DNA from: an uncultured Clostridia bacterium
Lineage (GTDB): Bacteria > Bacillota > Clostridia > Christensenellales > CAG-314
DNA: 64,000 nt
Assembly (NCBI GenBank): GCA_944364615.1
Contig: CALVWF010000009.1
Coordinates: 18,892 to 82,891 of the forward strand
Reading direction: 5' to 3'
Position 1 is the stretch's first letter; each line of letters opens with the position of its first letter. Shown here one piece after another: positions 1 to 9,078 of the stretch. Under the pieces are notes generated by a model. That model saw nothing but the letters and a program-made list of their open reading frames with translations, was not told the origin of the DNA and did not search any database. Made by a program: the position numbers and the translations under genes.

Positions 1-1
1 A

Positions 2-172
2 GACGTAAACGAACCCGCCGAAGAGGAAGAGGAAGAAGACGGCGACACAACTACTCCTTCACAAAACAACGTCGACGTTGCTTTGCTTGTATCGATCATT
101 TCGAGTGCTCTGCTTGTAGCGGCATTGCTGATCGTAATAGTCGTCAAGTTGTTCTTCAAGAAAAAGTCCTGA
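2..172 (+). CDS. C-terminal end of a membrane-anchored surface protein (partial)
   Basis: The reading frame enters from outside the window and ends at a TGA. The visible 56 residues are an acidic linker (a run of Glu/Asp followed by Thr/Ser/Pro), then one hydrophobic helix of about 22 residues and a short Lys-rich tail ending FFKKKS. This is the usual C-terminal anchor of an extracellular protein with a cytoplasmic stop-transfer tail. No LPXTG motif is seen. The domains that would give a function lie upstream of the window. Confidence 0.75.
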   Translation, partial: DVNEPAEEEEEEDGDTTTPSQNNVDVALLVSIISSALLVAALLIVIVVKLFFKKKS

Positions 173-186
173 TAACAAATAATTTA

Positions 187-215
187 AATGCCCTTCCCGG
201 CGGAAGGGCATTTTT
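187..215 (+). terminator. Intrinsic terminator of the surface protein gene
   Basis: A hairpin with arms AATGCCCTTC and GAAGGGCATT is followed directly by a T run, 14 bases after the stop codon. Confidence 0.85.
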
Positions 216-1146
216 ATTGCTCGAAAAATCATACTTTCAGAATTATGCCTGAACGAAAAGCAATTTATATTTACCTTGCGTCTTATGAACAAATTACGGC
301 AAACACTGCACTGCCATTCATTTAACTATATTCTTCCAACGGAAAACGACGTAGCCTTCGAAATTCTACGATGCGAAGAAATCGCAGATTTTGACTGAGA
401 GAGGCAAACGCGCTACACCGAGAAACGAACGGAAACAAAGCGTATATGTACTGCAAAGCCTGAGTGATAAGTTACTTCGGGTGTAACTTGCTAATAAAAG
501 TTAAAAGTTCGCGAATCTACGGCAAAGCGAAATCAGGCAAGAACGCGCACGCACACTTGATATATTGTCTACCGTAATTACGGTATATTGTGTCTTTAAC
601 AAACCTCCGACGTGTAACAAATTTGCACGCATCGATAAAAAGAAATGTTGACACATAGAAACGTTGTTAAATGTATTACCGCAATTACAAACTTTAAAAG
701 TAAACTACTGCAATTGCGATGCACTTAAAAGACGACGGCAATTTTCTGCCGCTAAGCAACATGATATTTTCCGCATTGCGCATTGCAATGATGCAACAGC
801 AATACCGACTAACCGCATTACGCTTGACAAAGCGCATTTGCAAAACGCGGTAGGAGAAATAAATTTCAACTCCTTTTTAAGAGTTTTCGTTTAAAATAAT
901 GAAAAAGTAATCGCGACATTAATCAAAAGCAGATTGAAACCTCGGACATTGAAATAATCTGCAACTTTTTAAATACCGTAGTACGCAAGCCTTTAAAACG
1001 AATAAATGTTTTATCCTGCACGAAGAAAACGATTTGAAGAAATTCCAGTAATGCCTTGCGCTGTGTTGCAGTTGTGCAGTCAGTGATTAAACGCAAATTA
1101 AAATTAATATATACGTCAAATAAACCTGTTCGGTATGCCAGTTCAA
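216..1146. other. Long non-coding stretch
   Basis: No ORF here has both a ribosome binding site and coding character. The only feature seen is a perfect 16-bp palindrome, TACCGTAATTACGGTA, at 570-585, flanked by AT-rich TATATTG-like repeats. A TTG-initiated frame at 664-894 has no Shine-Dalgarno sequence and no recognisable domain. Confidence 0.5.
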
Positions 1147-1175
1147 TTGACTTTTTGAACGTTTGCTGTTAATAT
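1147..1175 (+). promoter_or_regulatory. Sigma-A promoter of the PI-PLC-like gene
   Basis: TTGACT (1147-1152), a 17-bp spacer and TAATAT (1170-1175), 33 bp before the start codon. Confidence 0.65.
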
Positions 1176-1208
1176 ATCTATTGAATCAATTTGTTGAGGA
1201 AACATTAT

Positions 1209-2261
1209 ATGAGTAAAAAATACAAAATAGTAATTACCGTAGTCTGCTGTGTCGTGCTTGCAATATTGCTCACGACAATGGCTGTAAGTACCTACGCGAA
1301 CTCGGATGCTGACAACGCCGAACCGGTAGAAGCTCTTGCCGACTGGATGTCAATGATCAGCAGCAGCACCAAAGTAAAGGATATAGTCATACCCGGAGCG
1401 CATGACGCGGGCACACAGGGAATGCCCTGGTTTGCAGAAACGCAGGACAAATCCGTTGAAGCCCTCTTGTTGTGCGGAACACGCTATTTCGATCTCAGAG
1501 TGGAAAAGAAAGGCGACAATCTTGTAATCTATCACGGAATTTCCACCGGCGTGGCTTTGACGGACGTGTTAGATACTTTTAAGTCCTTCCTTACCAAACA
1601 CAACAGCGAAACTCTGTTGCTCGACTTCCAGCACTTTAAAGGCGAAGGCGCACAGGAAGCCGTAGCGCAATTGCTCGAATCCACGCTGGCAAGCAACTTC
1701 GCTGTAAAAAACAGTTCCTCCTCCACCACCGACAAAGACTACATTTCCCAACTTACTTTGCACAACGCAAGGGGCAAATGTATCATTTTCTGGGGCAGTG
1801 ACAGCAACTCGGCTCTTGACAAACAGTACATTTTTAAACGCAACGACGATCTCGGCAACCGCACTAACAGTTCGTTACATTCGTTCTACAATGCGCAATG
1901 GAACAGACAATCGTCGGAATACTACATTTCCAACGCTATTCCTCAGTATATAAAAATGTACCGCGACAAAGGATACGGATTGTTTGTGTTGCAGGGACAA
2001 CTGACAGACGGTCTGTATATAAGAGGTCCGAAACTGAGAGAACGTACCCACAACGAAAACATGAACAAATATCTGGTAAGCCTGATAGGATCCGAAGACC
2101 TTCAGTACATCAACATCGTAATGAGAGATTACGCAGGTTGTACCAAGAACTGTTACGCATTGCAACTTAACCTTGCAAAGGGAAATCTCATTTCGTCCAT
2201 GCAGGAAAAATACGTGGAAATGCTGGAAAACTACATCACGGTTACTGCGGACGAAATTTAA
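1209..2261 (+). CDS. Secreted phosphatidylinositol-specific phospholipase C-like protein
   Basis: This 350-residue protein carries a PI-PLC X-type catalytic domain that cleaves phosphatidylinositol-type phosphodiesters outside the cell. Residues 1-30 form an export signal (KKYK, a hydrophobic core, then Ala/Asn). The domain begins around residue 55 with PGAHDAGTQ (His65, first catalytic His). RYFDLRV follows near residue 92 (substrate-binding Arg/Asp) and IYHG near 107 (His109, second catalytic His). I place the start at ATG 1209 because GAGGAA lies 8 bases upstream; the earlier in-frame TTG at 1191 has no such site. It is monocistronic. The substrate could also be GPI-like or another inositol lipid; family assignment is firm, substrate is not. 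Confidence 0.88.
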   Translation: MSKKYKIVITVVCCVVLAILLTTMAVSTYANSDADNAEPVEALADWMSMISSSTKVKDIVIPGAHDAGTQGMPWFAETQDKSVEALLLCGTRYFDLRVEKKGDNLVIYHGISTGVALTDVLDTFKSFLTKHNSETLLLDFQHFKGEGAQEAVAQLLESTLASNFAVKNSSSSTTDKDYISQLTLHNARGKCIIFWGSDSNSALDKQYIFKRNDDLGNRTNSSLHSFYNAQWNRQSSEYYISNAIPQYIKMYRDKGYGLFVLQGQLTDGLYIRGPKLRERTHNENMNKYLVSLIGSEDLQYINIVMRDYAGCTKNCYALQLNLAKGNLISSMQEKYVEMLENYITVTADEI

Positions 2262-2322
2262 ATCGAACAAAACGCCCTTCCTTTACGGCAATTCCGATGG
2301 GAAATGCCATGCAACAGTAATT

Positions 2323-2363
2323 AAAGCGCACTTTACCTTGTAAGCAAGGATGTGCGCTTTTTT
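2323..2363 (+). terminator. Terminator of the PI-PLC-like gene
   Basis: Arms AAAGCGCA and TGCGCTTT enclose an inner CCTTG/CAAGG stem and are followed by TTT. Confidence 0.85.
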
Positions 2364-2430
2364 CGTTTACTTTTTAATGCGTTTATAATTTAACGACGGT
2401 GCTCAAAGGTAATTTGATTGGGAGAGATAA

Positions 2431-2628
2431 GTGAAAATGCGGAATAGACCGCAAAAACAATTTTATCCGATTACAGACTGTAATACTGACACAAATAAAT
2501 TGTTAGGCAGATTGCGTAAACAGTCAAAGAGGAAGTACGGATTTGACCAAATATCGGATAAACTTAAATATAAAGATTATATTCGATTACACGAAAATAT
2601 CGACGGCAAAAGAGAATTCATACGTTAA
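2431..2628 (+). CDS. Possible small basic protein, unknown
   Basis: A 65-codon frame starts at GTG 2431 (or ATG 2437), with GGGAGA 6-12 bases upstream. It encodes a Lys/Arg-rich soluble peptide with no recognised domain. Codon choice (AAT, GAT, TTA rich) differs from neighbouring genes, which prefer AAC and GAC. It could be a real small gene, a decayed remnant or chance. Confidence 0.25.
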   Translation: MKMRNRPQKQFYPITDCNTDTNKLLGRLRKQSKRKYGFDQISDKLKYKDYIRLHENIDGKREFIR

Positions 2629-3064
2629 TGAAATATCCGATATATACCCGTTAAAAATATTCAGACAAACCCAAAGCAATTTCCGACAAAATTTTCAGCA
2701 GCGATAAATATTAAATTAATTATTTATTAAAAGTCTCCGACAGAAAAATAAAGTTTAAATAAATCGGAACAATGTTTTCAAAACAATATATTTGAAAACA
2801 CAAATATTTGTAAAACGATACTTTCAAGCACGAAGTACTGATAAAAATCCTGTTTGAAAATAGCAAAGGGAGCAAAGTCATTCAATACTTTGCTCCCTTT
2901 TCCATACAGGATACGCACTTTTTCTAAAGGCGTTTTTATTTGACTTTAAATAAAAAACGTTTGGTGTTGCGCGCCTTGACGGCGGTAACGACAATGGACA
3001 AATAAGGAATTTTCCTGTAAAAAAGCGCAGAATCCCCCTTTGTCGTTCAATAAAAACACAAAAA
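2629..3064. other. Non-coding gap before the aro operon end
   Basis: AT-rich sequence without a supported gene. It contains the hairpin at 2865-2901; nothing else is recognised. Confidence 0.5.
2865..2901. terminator. Bidirectional terminator-like hairpin
   Basis: A 14-bp perfect inverted repeat (AAAGGGAGCAAAGT / ACTTTGCTCCCTTT) with a short T run on the plus side. It lies between the convergent small plus-strand frame and the minus-strand aro operon. Confidence 0.6.
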
Positions 3065-3559
3065 TTATCTGTTGAATATAGCCGCTATTTCCGACGCTAC
3101 GGCACTGCTTGTCTTGCCGTCGGTGAACAACGTGAAATCGGCATATTTCTGATATATTTCGTTGCGCCTTGCTATAAAATCCGCCAACTGTTCTTTGGTA
3201 AGTTTGTCGTGCAAAGGACGTGAGTAATCTCCGCGCAAACGTTCGCTGACAGTATCCACGTTGCTGCGCAGCCACACTACGGTATAGTGTTCCTTTATAA
3301 AACGCATCGTTTCTGCATCCGTCGGAACTCCTCCTCCCGCCGAAAGAACGGTGTTTTCGGTAGGCAGACTCAGGACGACCTCTTTTTCCATCGCGCGGAA
3401 CGCCTTTTCGTTGTCCCGTATCAGTTGAGCGATACTGCTCTTTTGTTTTTCGGAAATAATAAGATCCGTGTCGTACCAGTCGAATTTAAGTATTTTGGCA
3501 AGTTTGTGTCCTGCCGACGTCTTGAAATTGCAGGCAAACCCTATAAGCGCAACTGACAT
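3065..3559 (-). CDS. aroK: Shikimate kinase with an altered P-loop
   Basis: Phosphorylates shikimate to shikimate-3-phosphate. The 164-residue product is the normal size. The family's Asp pair (YDTDL, about residue 30), the substrate glycine loop (AGGGV) and the lid motif (YSRPL) are present. The Walker A region reads GFACNFKTS, whereas the family pattern is GxxxxGK[ST]; the Lys-Thr remain but the second Gly is Phe. ATG 3559 is chosen because AAGGAG precedes it; a longer frame lacks a site. It is the last gene of the aro operon, starting one base after the aroQ stop. Function is well supported by context; catalytic strength is uncertain. Confidence 0.85.
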   Translation of the reverse strand: MSVALIGFACNFKTSAGHKLAKILKFDWYDTDLIISEKQKSSIAQLIRDNEKAFRAMEKEVVLSLPTENTVLSAGGGVPTDAETMRFIKEHYTVVWLRSNVDTVSERLRGDYSRPLHDKLTKEQLADFIARRNEIYQKYADFTLFTDGKTSSAVASEIAAIFNR

Positions 3560-3560
3560 T

Positions 3561-3986
3561 TTACTCTCCTTTGGCGGCAAAATAGTCAACCGCCTTAAAA
3601 TAACTGTATTGTTTTTCACCGTAATAAACTTTACTTACCACATCGCGCAAAACGTCCGTCTTGCGAAATTCCTCACGGTTGTATATGTCCGACAGATGTA
3701 CTTCCACAACTTCGACTTTCATATCCGCAATGCAATCGCGCAACGCGTAACTGTAATGAGTATACGCTCCGGCGTTAAGAATAACTCCGTCCGCCTTGCA
3801 CTTTTGCAGATACCCGACAAGTCGTCCTTCGCAGTTGCTTTGAACAAATGCCGTCTTTATTCCCTTTCCGCGGGCATATTTTCTGATTTCTCTGTTTAAT
3901 TGAGTCAACGTGAATGTGCCGTAATGAGCACTGTCTCTTTTTCCGAGCATATTGAGGTTGACTCCGTTTACTATCAATAATTTCAT
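3561..3986 (-). CDS. aroQ: Type II 3-dehydroquinate dehydratase
   Basis: Converts 3-dehydroquinate to 3-dehydroshikimate, the third step of the shikimate pathway. The 141-residue size is typical of the dodecameric type II enzyme. Visible motifs are VNGVNLNMLGKRD (flexible-loop region with the catalytic Tyr a few residues later in HYGTF), QSNCEG, NAGAYTHYS and EVHLSDIYNREEFR. The start at 3986 overlaps the stop of the upstream aroA-aroE fusion by 4 bases and has AGGAAG just upstream, so translation is probably coupled. Confidence 0.95.
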   Translation of the reverse strand: MKLLIVNGVNLNMLGKRDSAHYGTFTLTQLNREIRKYARGKGIKTAFVQSNCEGRLVGYLQKCKADGVILNAGAYTHYSYALRDCIADMKVEVVEVHLSDIYNREEFRKTDVLRDVVSKVYYGEKQYSYFKAVDYFAAKGE

Positions 3987-5944
3987 ATAGCCTTCCTGAA
4001 TTGTTCCAGACACTCATTGCCCGTGTTACAGCCTGTCCATAAGGCAAAGGACTTGCAACCCTGAAAATACAGCATTTCCAGCCCGTCAATGGCTTGTATT
4101 CCACTGTCCACCGCTTTTTCAAGTAAAGGGTCGGGGCGCTTATATTCGGCGCTGAACACGAAATGTGCGCCGCTGACATCGACCCCTGCCGAAAATTCGC
4201 ACGGAGGTGCAAAACTCATTATACCGTAAAAGTCCGTCAAAGTACAGTCGATTTTGTATTTTTTGCGCAACTGTTCCGCTTTGCTTTCCGTTCTGTTGAT
4301 AACATTTACATTAGCGCCCGATTTGAGCAATACGTCGACGGCGGTAGTTCCTGCTCCGCCACAACCTATAACCAGTATATTTTTCCCACAAACGTCAATG
4401 CCGTGCAGTTTAAGACTTTCGGTTATTCCGTAACCGTCTGTACTTGTCGCCATATTGCCGTACACTGTGTTGACTGCGTCGAGATTGCCGTCAAACAGTC
4501 GGGCTACGCGTTTTTTAAAGGGCATTGTAACGTTGACTCCGTCGTATCTGCCTATAATGTCCATCAAAGTTCCGTCGTCTACGTCGGCGGAAAGGTCAAC
4601 AATGTCGTAAGTGCAGCAAATACCGTGATGCAATGCAAGTACGGACATAAGCAACGGAGATCTGCTGTTCGCTATTCCGTGTCCCAACAATGCAAATTTC
4701 ATCGGTTTTACGCCCAGCATTTTGTAAAAATCGGGGCAGGACACATCTACGCACCCATGCCCGAAAACAACGCCTTTACCGCACAACAGCCCTGCGACCG
4801 TTCCGCACATTGCAATGCGATGATCGCCGTTACTGTGCGTCACGGCACTTTCGGACAGTTTGCCGTTACTTTCCACTATCAGATCGCCGTCTTGCAAATA
4901 CGCTCTTTGTCCCATACTTTCCGCCAGCCTTACCGTTGCGGAAACACGGTTACTTTCCTTTAAAGCAAGTTCACCGACGTTTTTAAAAATATGTCTGCCC
5001 TTTATACAGCAAGCGACAACGGCAAGTAACGGTATTTCGTCTATTGCGTCCGCAGTGTTCTGACTGTTGCAGTACAGGCAATTCATTACGGACGGCCTGA
5101 CAGTAACGGTCGACCGCTTTTCACCGCACACAGTGACATTGCCGCTAAGACGTATATCCGCTCCCGCCTTTTTTAAGACGACTATTGCGCCCGTTCTTCG
5201 GCTGTCGGTACCTACATCGGTAAACGTTGCTTCTCTGCCGTCGCACAATGCCAGCGCAATGCCGTAAATAACGGACGATATGTCATTGGGAACGTCAAAC
5301 ACTCCGCCTTTCAACCTGCTCCTGCGGACGGTAAATTCATTGTCTTCCGTCACGATGTCGGCGCCCATATATTTTAACATGTTTTCGGTGTGATGTCTTG
5401 TAGGTACGTCTTCAACTACCGTCGTGCAATCGGTAAACAACGACGCAATAAGTAATGCGCCCTTTACCTGGGCGGACACGGACGACGTATTGACGCGCGA
5501 TGAAATCAACGCCGAGGCTCTGACTCGAAACAACATTCCGTCGCCGTATTCGATGACCGCACCCATTGCTTTTAGAGGTTCGGTCACCCTGCGCATAGGA
5601 CGCCTTGACAAAGATTTGTCACCTGTAAACACGGCGTCCACCCCCAGTCCTGCAACCAGTCCGCACAGCAATCTTGCGGTAGTACCGCTGTTTCCGCAGT
5701 ACAGTGTCACACCGGAATTTGCTCGGTCAATGGGTTTTACGTAAAAAACGTTGCCACGTCTTGTGATTTTTGCACCGAGTTTTCTCAGACAACTTGCCGT
5801 ACTCAGTACGTCACGGCATACGGAAGCATTGTTTATTACGCTGTCGCCCTCGGCAATGGCGCTCAATATCAATGCACGGTGAGTAATCGACTTGTCGCCG
5901 CAGGCAATGTTTTCGATATTATATTTGCCGTTGAGAGCAAGCAT
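3983..5944 (-). CDS. aroA-aroE: Fused EPSP synthase - shikimate dehydrogenase (AroA-AroE)
   Basis: One 653-residue frame holds two complete enzymes. Residues 1-414 are EPSP synthase, with GDKSITHRALIL, GNSGTTARLL, GDKSLSRRPM, KESNRVSA, NGDHRIAM and DVSCPDF. Residues 415-653 are NADP-dependent shikimate dehydrogenase, with SRSPLLM, VNVTMPFKK, AVNTVYG, STDGYG, the dinucleotide loop GCGGAGTTA, NRTESKA and a final DGLEML...WTG. The junction is GVKPMKFALLG, at base 4702, with no stop and no internal Shine-Dalgarno sequence, so this is a true fusion. ATG 5944 follows GGAGG with 9-base spacing. It sits between aroB and aroQ. The two activities are not consecutive: AroE makes shikimate, AroK phosphorylates it and AroA uses the product. 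Confidence 0.92.
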   Translation of the reverse strand: MLALNGKYNIENIACGDKSITHRALILSAIAEGDSVINNASVCRDVLSTASCLRKLGAKITRRGNVFYVKPIDRANSGVTLYCGNSGTTARLLCGLVAGLGVDAVFTGDKSLSRRPMRRVTEPLKAMGAVIEYGDGMLFRVRASALISSRVNTSSVSAQVKGALLIASLFTDCTTVVEDVPTRHHTENMLKYMGADIVTEDNEFTVRRSRLKGGVFDVPNDISSVIYGIALALCDGREATFTDVGTDSRRTGAIVVLKKAGADIRLSGNVTVCGEKRSTVTVRPSVMNCLYCNSQNTADAIDEIPLLAVVACCIKGRHIFKNVGELALKESNRVSATVRLAESMGQRAYLQDGDLIVESNGKLSESAVTHSNGDHRIAMCGTVAGLLCGKGVVFGHGCVDVSCPDFYKMLGVKPMKFALLGHGIANSRSPLLMSVLALHHGICCTYDIVDLSADVDDGTLMDIIGRYDGVNVTMPFKKRVARLFDGNLDAVNTVYGNMATSTDGYGITESLKLHGIDVCGKNILVIGCGGAGTTAVDVLLKSGANVNVINRTESKAEQLRKKYKIDCTLTDFYGIMSFAPPCEFSAGVDVSGAHFVFSAEYKRPDPLLEKAVDSGIQAIDGLEMLYFQGCKSFALWTGCNTGNECLEQFRKAI

Positions 5945-5948
5945 ACTG

Positions 5949-6851
5949 CTACACCTCCGCAAACAATCCGTGCAAATCGTCGGCTGTAAAGAAACGGGTT
6001 TTATAGCCGTCGCACGGCAATACGAAAAACACCTTGCCGTCCACGTTCTTCTTGTCAAATGTCATAAGGCGCAACGTTTCGTCGTTAATGCGCGGAGCGT
6101 TTCCTTTAAAGTATTTCTGCCAGCCGTCACGGTACTCGCGTGACGCAAATCCCAGTTTAAAGGAAAGTTCCAACTCGTACTTAAGTCCCCACCGTACCGC
6201 TTCGCCGTGAGAAATGCCGTACTGTAATTCCAGCGCATGCCCGACGGTGTGTCCCATGTTCAGTATTTTTCTCATGCCCTTGTCGTAACGGTCTTCGGAT
6301 ACGATTTTTTCCTTGAACAACGCACAGGGACGGACAAAATTTTTAACGTCCCCTTTGACGGAATCTATATTTTCGTCCAGCATTCGGTATTTCAGTATCT
6401 CACCCATTGCATAGCGTATCTGTCTCGGAGGCAATGTGTTTAAAAAATCGGTGTCGGTAAGTGTGTTACAATTTACAAAAGATCCTATGACGTTTTTTAC
6501 GCCGCACATGTCTATTGCTGTTTTTCCGCCTATTGCGCTGTCCACCATTGCAAGCAATGTTGTAGGCACGTTGAGCACGTTTACTCCCCTTTTGTACACC
6601 GAAGCGGCAAAACCTGCAACATCTCCGACGCTTCCTCCTCCTACCGCTACCACACGGGACTGTTTGGGCAGATTGATGTCCACGAGCCACTTGCAAAGAC
6701 GGGCAAAATTGTACATACTTTTAGCCTTTTCGCCCCTCGGCAGCAAATAGACGTTGTCCCCCGTTATTCCGTACAGACGTGCGATAAGGCCGTCGGTTAC
6801 AATGACGTCTTGTGAATATCTGTTCTTGTCGAATTTGTCAAAAGTTATCAT
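5949..6851 (-). CDS. aroB: 3-Dehydroquinate synthase
   Basis: NAD- and metal-dependent cyclisation of DAHP to 3-dehydroquinate, the second shikimate-pathway step. Motifs are VVAVGGGSVGDVAGFAA (NAD/substrate loop), PTTLLAMVDSAIGGKTA, GVKNVIGSF, and metal-ligand histidines in GHTVGHALE and GISHGEAV. At 300 residues it lacks about 40-50 residues of the usual N-terminal strand region found in 340-360-residue homologues; no upstream in-frame alternative start is available because aroC ends 14 bases upstream. The Shine-Dalgarno sequence is weak (CGGA), suggesting coupling to aroC translation. Confidence 0.93.
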   Translation of the reverse strand: MITFDKFDKNRYSQDVIVTDGLIARLYGITGDNVYLLPRGEKAKSMYNFARLCKWLVDINLPKQSRVVAVGGGSVGDVAGFAASVYKRGVNVLNVPTTLLAMVDSAIGGKTAIDMCGVKNVIGSFVNCNTLTDTDFLNTLPPRQIRYAMGEILKYRMLDENIDSVKGDVKNFVRPCALFKEKIVSEDRYDKGMRKILNMGHTVGHALELQYGISHGEAVRWGLKYELELSFKLGFASREYRDGWQKYFKGNAPRINDETLRLMTFDKKNVDGKVFFVLPCDGYKTRFFTADDLHGLFAEV

Positions 6852-6865
6852 ATTTAAATCCGATA

Positions 6866-7897
6866 TTATCTTTCAATCAATTTGCAATACTTCGGATGGC
6901 GTTGAATTTCCCCGAGAAGTACTGTTGCAAGCATATTTTCCGCTATTATTCCGACGTTGGGCACTACGCATGTATCCGCGCGCTCGTACATCTGCATTAC
7001 CTGTTGTCCCGTAATCAGATCTACCGACAAAACTCCCTTTACGGTAGGAACGGGCTTGACGGTAAGCGTAATGTCGAGATCTGCGCCGTCGGTTATTCCC
7101 CCCGTAACTCCTCCGCAGTTGTTGGTCAGGTATTTCACACCGTTGTCCCAACAGACTTTTTCCGCGCTTTCACTGCCGCTCATACCTGCAAATTCCGTGC
7201 CTTTGCCGAATTCCACCGCCTTTACAGAGGGGATCGACATCATTGCGCCCGCAATTTTGCCGTCTATTCTTTCGGAATAAGGAAAGAAGTCTCCTATTCC
7301 CGCAGGTACTCCCGTTGCGACTACCCTTACTTTACCGCCAAGGCTGTCTCCTTTGAGGCGGGCGGATTCTATACGTTTTTTCATTTCTTCCGTCAGTGAA
7401 CCGTCGGCACGAAGTTCTTTTTCGCAAAGTCCGTTGTCGGATGTCGCAACGACGTCTCCTACCTGTACCGTGCGACTGAAAATCTCTATACCCGTCTGAC
7501 CGAGTATCTGACGTGCGATTGCTCCCGCAATTACGTATCCGACGCTGTTTCGCGCGCTTGCACGCTCGCTCAATGCCCTTAAGTCAACGGTACCGTGCCG
7601 AACGCTCGCCGCCCAGTCGGCGTGATTAGGTCTTATTGCGGTAAAAGGAGGCTTGGCAGAATGTTTGCGATTGGGCAGACAAAAAGTAACGTCGCCTGCG
7701 GTAAACCCGTTCTTCAATCCCGACAAAATAACTTTGTCCTCTTCGGTATTCTGGCGGTTGCTTCTGCCGTAACCGCATTTGCGCAAACGCAATTCCTCGT
7801 TAATGCCCTCCACGTCTATATAAAATCCTTCAGGCAGATCGCAAACCGTTCCGCTGTACCCTTCGCCGTGAGAAGTTCCGTCAAAAACTACTTTCAT
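6866..7897 (-). CDS. aroC: Chorismate synthase
   Basis: FMN-dependent conversion of EPSP to chorismate, the final pathway step. The 343-residue product shows GTSHGEG (usual family form GESHG), GYGRSNRQNTEED, RPNHADW, RASARNSVG and the C-terminal GGVTGGITDG. The N-terminus is slightly trimmed relative to most homologues. I start at ATG 7897, preceded by GTGGAG, rather than at the GTG at 7912. The ATG overlaps the TGA of the upstream MBL hydrolase gene (ATGA), so the two are probably translationally coupled. Confidence 0.95.
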   Translation of the reverse strand: MKVVFDGTSHGEGYSGTVCDLPEGFYIDVEGINEELRLRKCGYGRSNRQNTEEDKVILSGLKNGFTAGDVTFCLPNRKHSAKPPFTAIRPNHADWAASVRHGTVDLRALSERASARNSVGYVIAGAIARQILGQTGIEIFSRTVQVGDVVATSDNGLCEKELRADGSLTEEMKKRIESARLKGDSLGGKVRVVATGVPAGIGDFFPYSERIDGKIAGAMMSIPSVKAVEFGKGTEFAGMSGSESAEKVCWDNGVKYLTNNCGGVTGGITDGADLDITLTVKPVPTVKGVLSVDLITGQQVMQMYERADTCVVPNVGIIAENMLATVLLGEIQRHPKYCKLIER

Positions 7898-9075
7898 GAC
7901 GCACTGCTCCACGCGTCAGGCATCAGGCGATTGCTGCTGAACCACTCGGTGTCCTTTAGCAACGTCTGACTTGCCGAACACTGCACGCTGATTTCCCCTT
8001 CGTCGCAAATAAATACAACGTCCCCGTTCATCGACGCATAACCGCTGCCCGTCGCAGTTACAATGGATGTGACGTAAACCTTGTCGGTATAAGGCGCAAT
8101 TCGCTCTATAAAGTCCTGCGTAGGAAACTGATTGAGTAATTTGTCGGTGTACTCGTCGGAACCCGCAACGCACGTTACTACCGCGTACTGCGGTTTGATC
8201 TGACTGAGCAACTCAACGGAAGAAGATGTCTTTGAACCGTGGTGTCCAGCCTTGTACAAAACGCACTGAGGCAATCCGCCGTGATTTTCGTTGTAGTATT
8301 CCACCATTCTCTCTTCGCCGTTGCTTTCAAGATCGCCCGTAAAAAGGTAACTGTTGCTTCCCTGATGCAAAATGAAACAAACGGAATATTCGTTTTCGTT
8401 GGGCGCCTTGTTTTCGTAATAGTAATTGTAAAGTATTTCCAGTTTTATAGATCCGTCATCAGACAAATCGTATATCCTTTGCGCTCCGCCTTCGTTGTTG
8501 TAGCACTGCAATGCGGTGTAATGTTGCGCTCCCTGTGCCACTTCGGCATCACGTTCGGCAATATAATTGTTATAAGCGTTAGATGAGTTGTCCGTCTTGG
8601 GGAAATCTATGATTGTTTCGCACTCGAAACGTCTGAACAGACTGGGGTAACGTTCGCTTCCGGCAAATCCGGCAATGTGGTCAAGGTGCGAATGAGTTAC
8701 TATGACGAATTCAAGTGTGTTGTCTTCGCAATATCTGTCTACGTATCCTTCGATTGTGTCCGCACTGTCATAATCCGAACCTGCGTCCACCAATATGTCG
8801 ACGTCGCCCGCTTTTATATAAATGCTGTCGCCGGTGGCATCGTTGCCCAGTTCGAGAAAATGTACGGACACCGCTCCGGTGGCTGGTAACGTTACCACAG
8901 GTTGAGTTTCGGGATAGAGCCACTTGTCGAACCAGCCCTGATAATACCCGTAAACGGCAACCGCGACAATGGCAATAATCACTATTGCCAATACGATCTG
9001 CTGACCGACAGACATCTTTTTTACCGCTGCCGCCGCCTCTTTGACCGCACGGCGCGAAGATTTCTTTTTAGCCAT
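7894..9075 (-). CDS. Membrane-anchored metallo-beta-lactamase-fold hydrolase (ComEC C-terminal-like)
   Basis: A 393-residue protein with a basic, Ala-rich cytoplasmic N-terminus, one transmembrane helix (about residues 26-44) and an external MBL-fold domain. The metal motif THSHLDH is at 127-133. Further metal-site regions are VDAGSDYD near 97, FTGDLES and AGHHGSKTS. This arrangement matches stand-alone ComEC/Rec2-type MBL domains, which act on extracellular phosphodiesters or nucleic acids; the substrate here is unknown. AGGAGG precedes ATG 9075. It follows the patatin gene by 3 bases and overlaps aroC, so it is part of the aro operon despite having no evident role in aromatic synthesis. Confidence 0.88.
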   Translation of the reverse strand: MAKKKSSRRAVKEAAAAVKKMSVGQQIVLAIVIIAIVAVAVYGYYQGWFDKWLYPETQPVVTLPATGAVSVHFLELGNDATGDSIYIKAGDVDILVDAGSDYDSADTIEGYVDRYCEDNTLEFVIVTHSHLDHIAGFAGSERYPSLFRRFECETIIDFPKTDNSSNAYNNYIAERDAEVAQGAQHYTALQCYNNEGGAQRIYDLSDDGSIKLEILYNYYYENKAPNENEYSVCFILHQGSNSYLFTGDLESNGEERMVEYYNENHGGLPQCVLYKAGHHGSKTSSSVELLSQIKPQYAVVTCVAGSDEYTDKLLNQFPTQDFIERIAPYTDKVYVTSIVTATGSGYASMNGDVVFICDEGEISVQCSASQTLLKDTEWFSSNRLMPDAWSSAS

Positions 9076-9078
9076 AAT

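Noticed and set aside
664..894. 76-codon plus-strand frame in the first non-coding stretch
   Set aside because: TTG start without a ribosome binding site, no domain, atypical composition.
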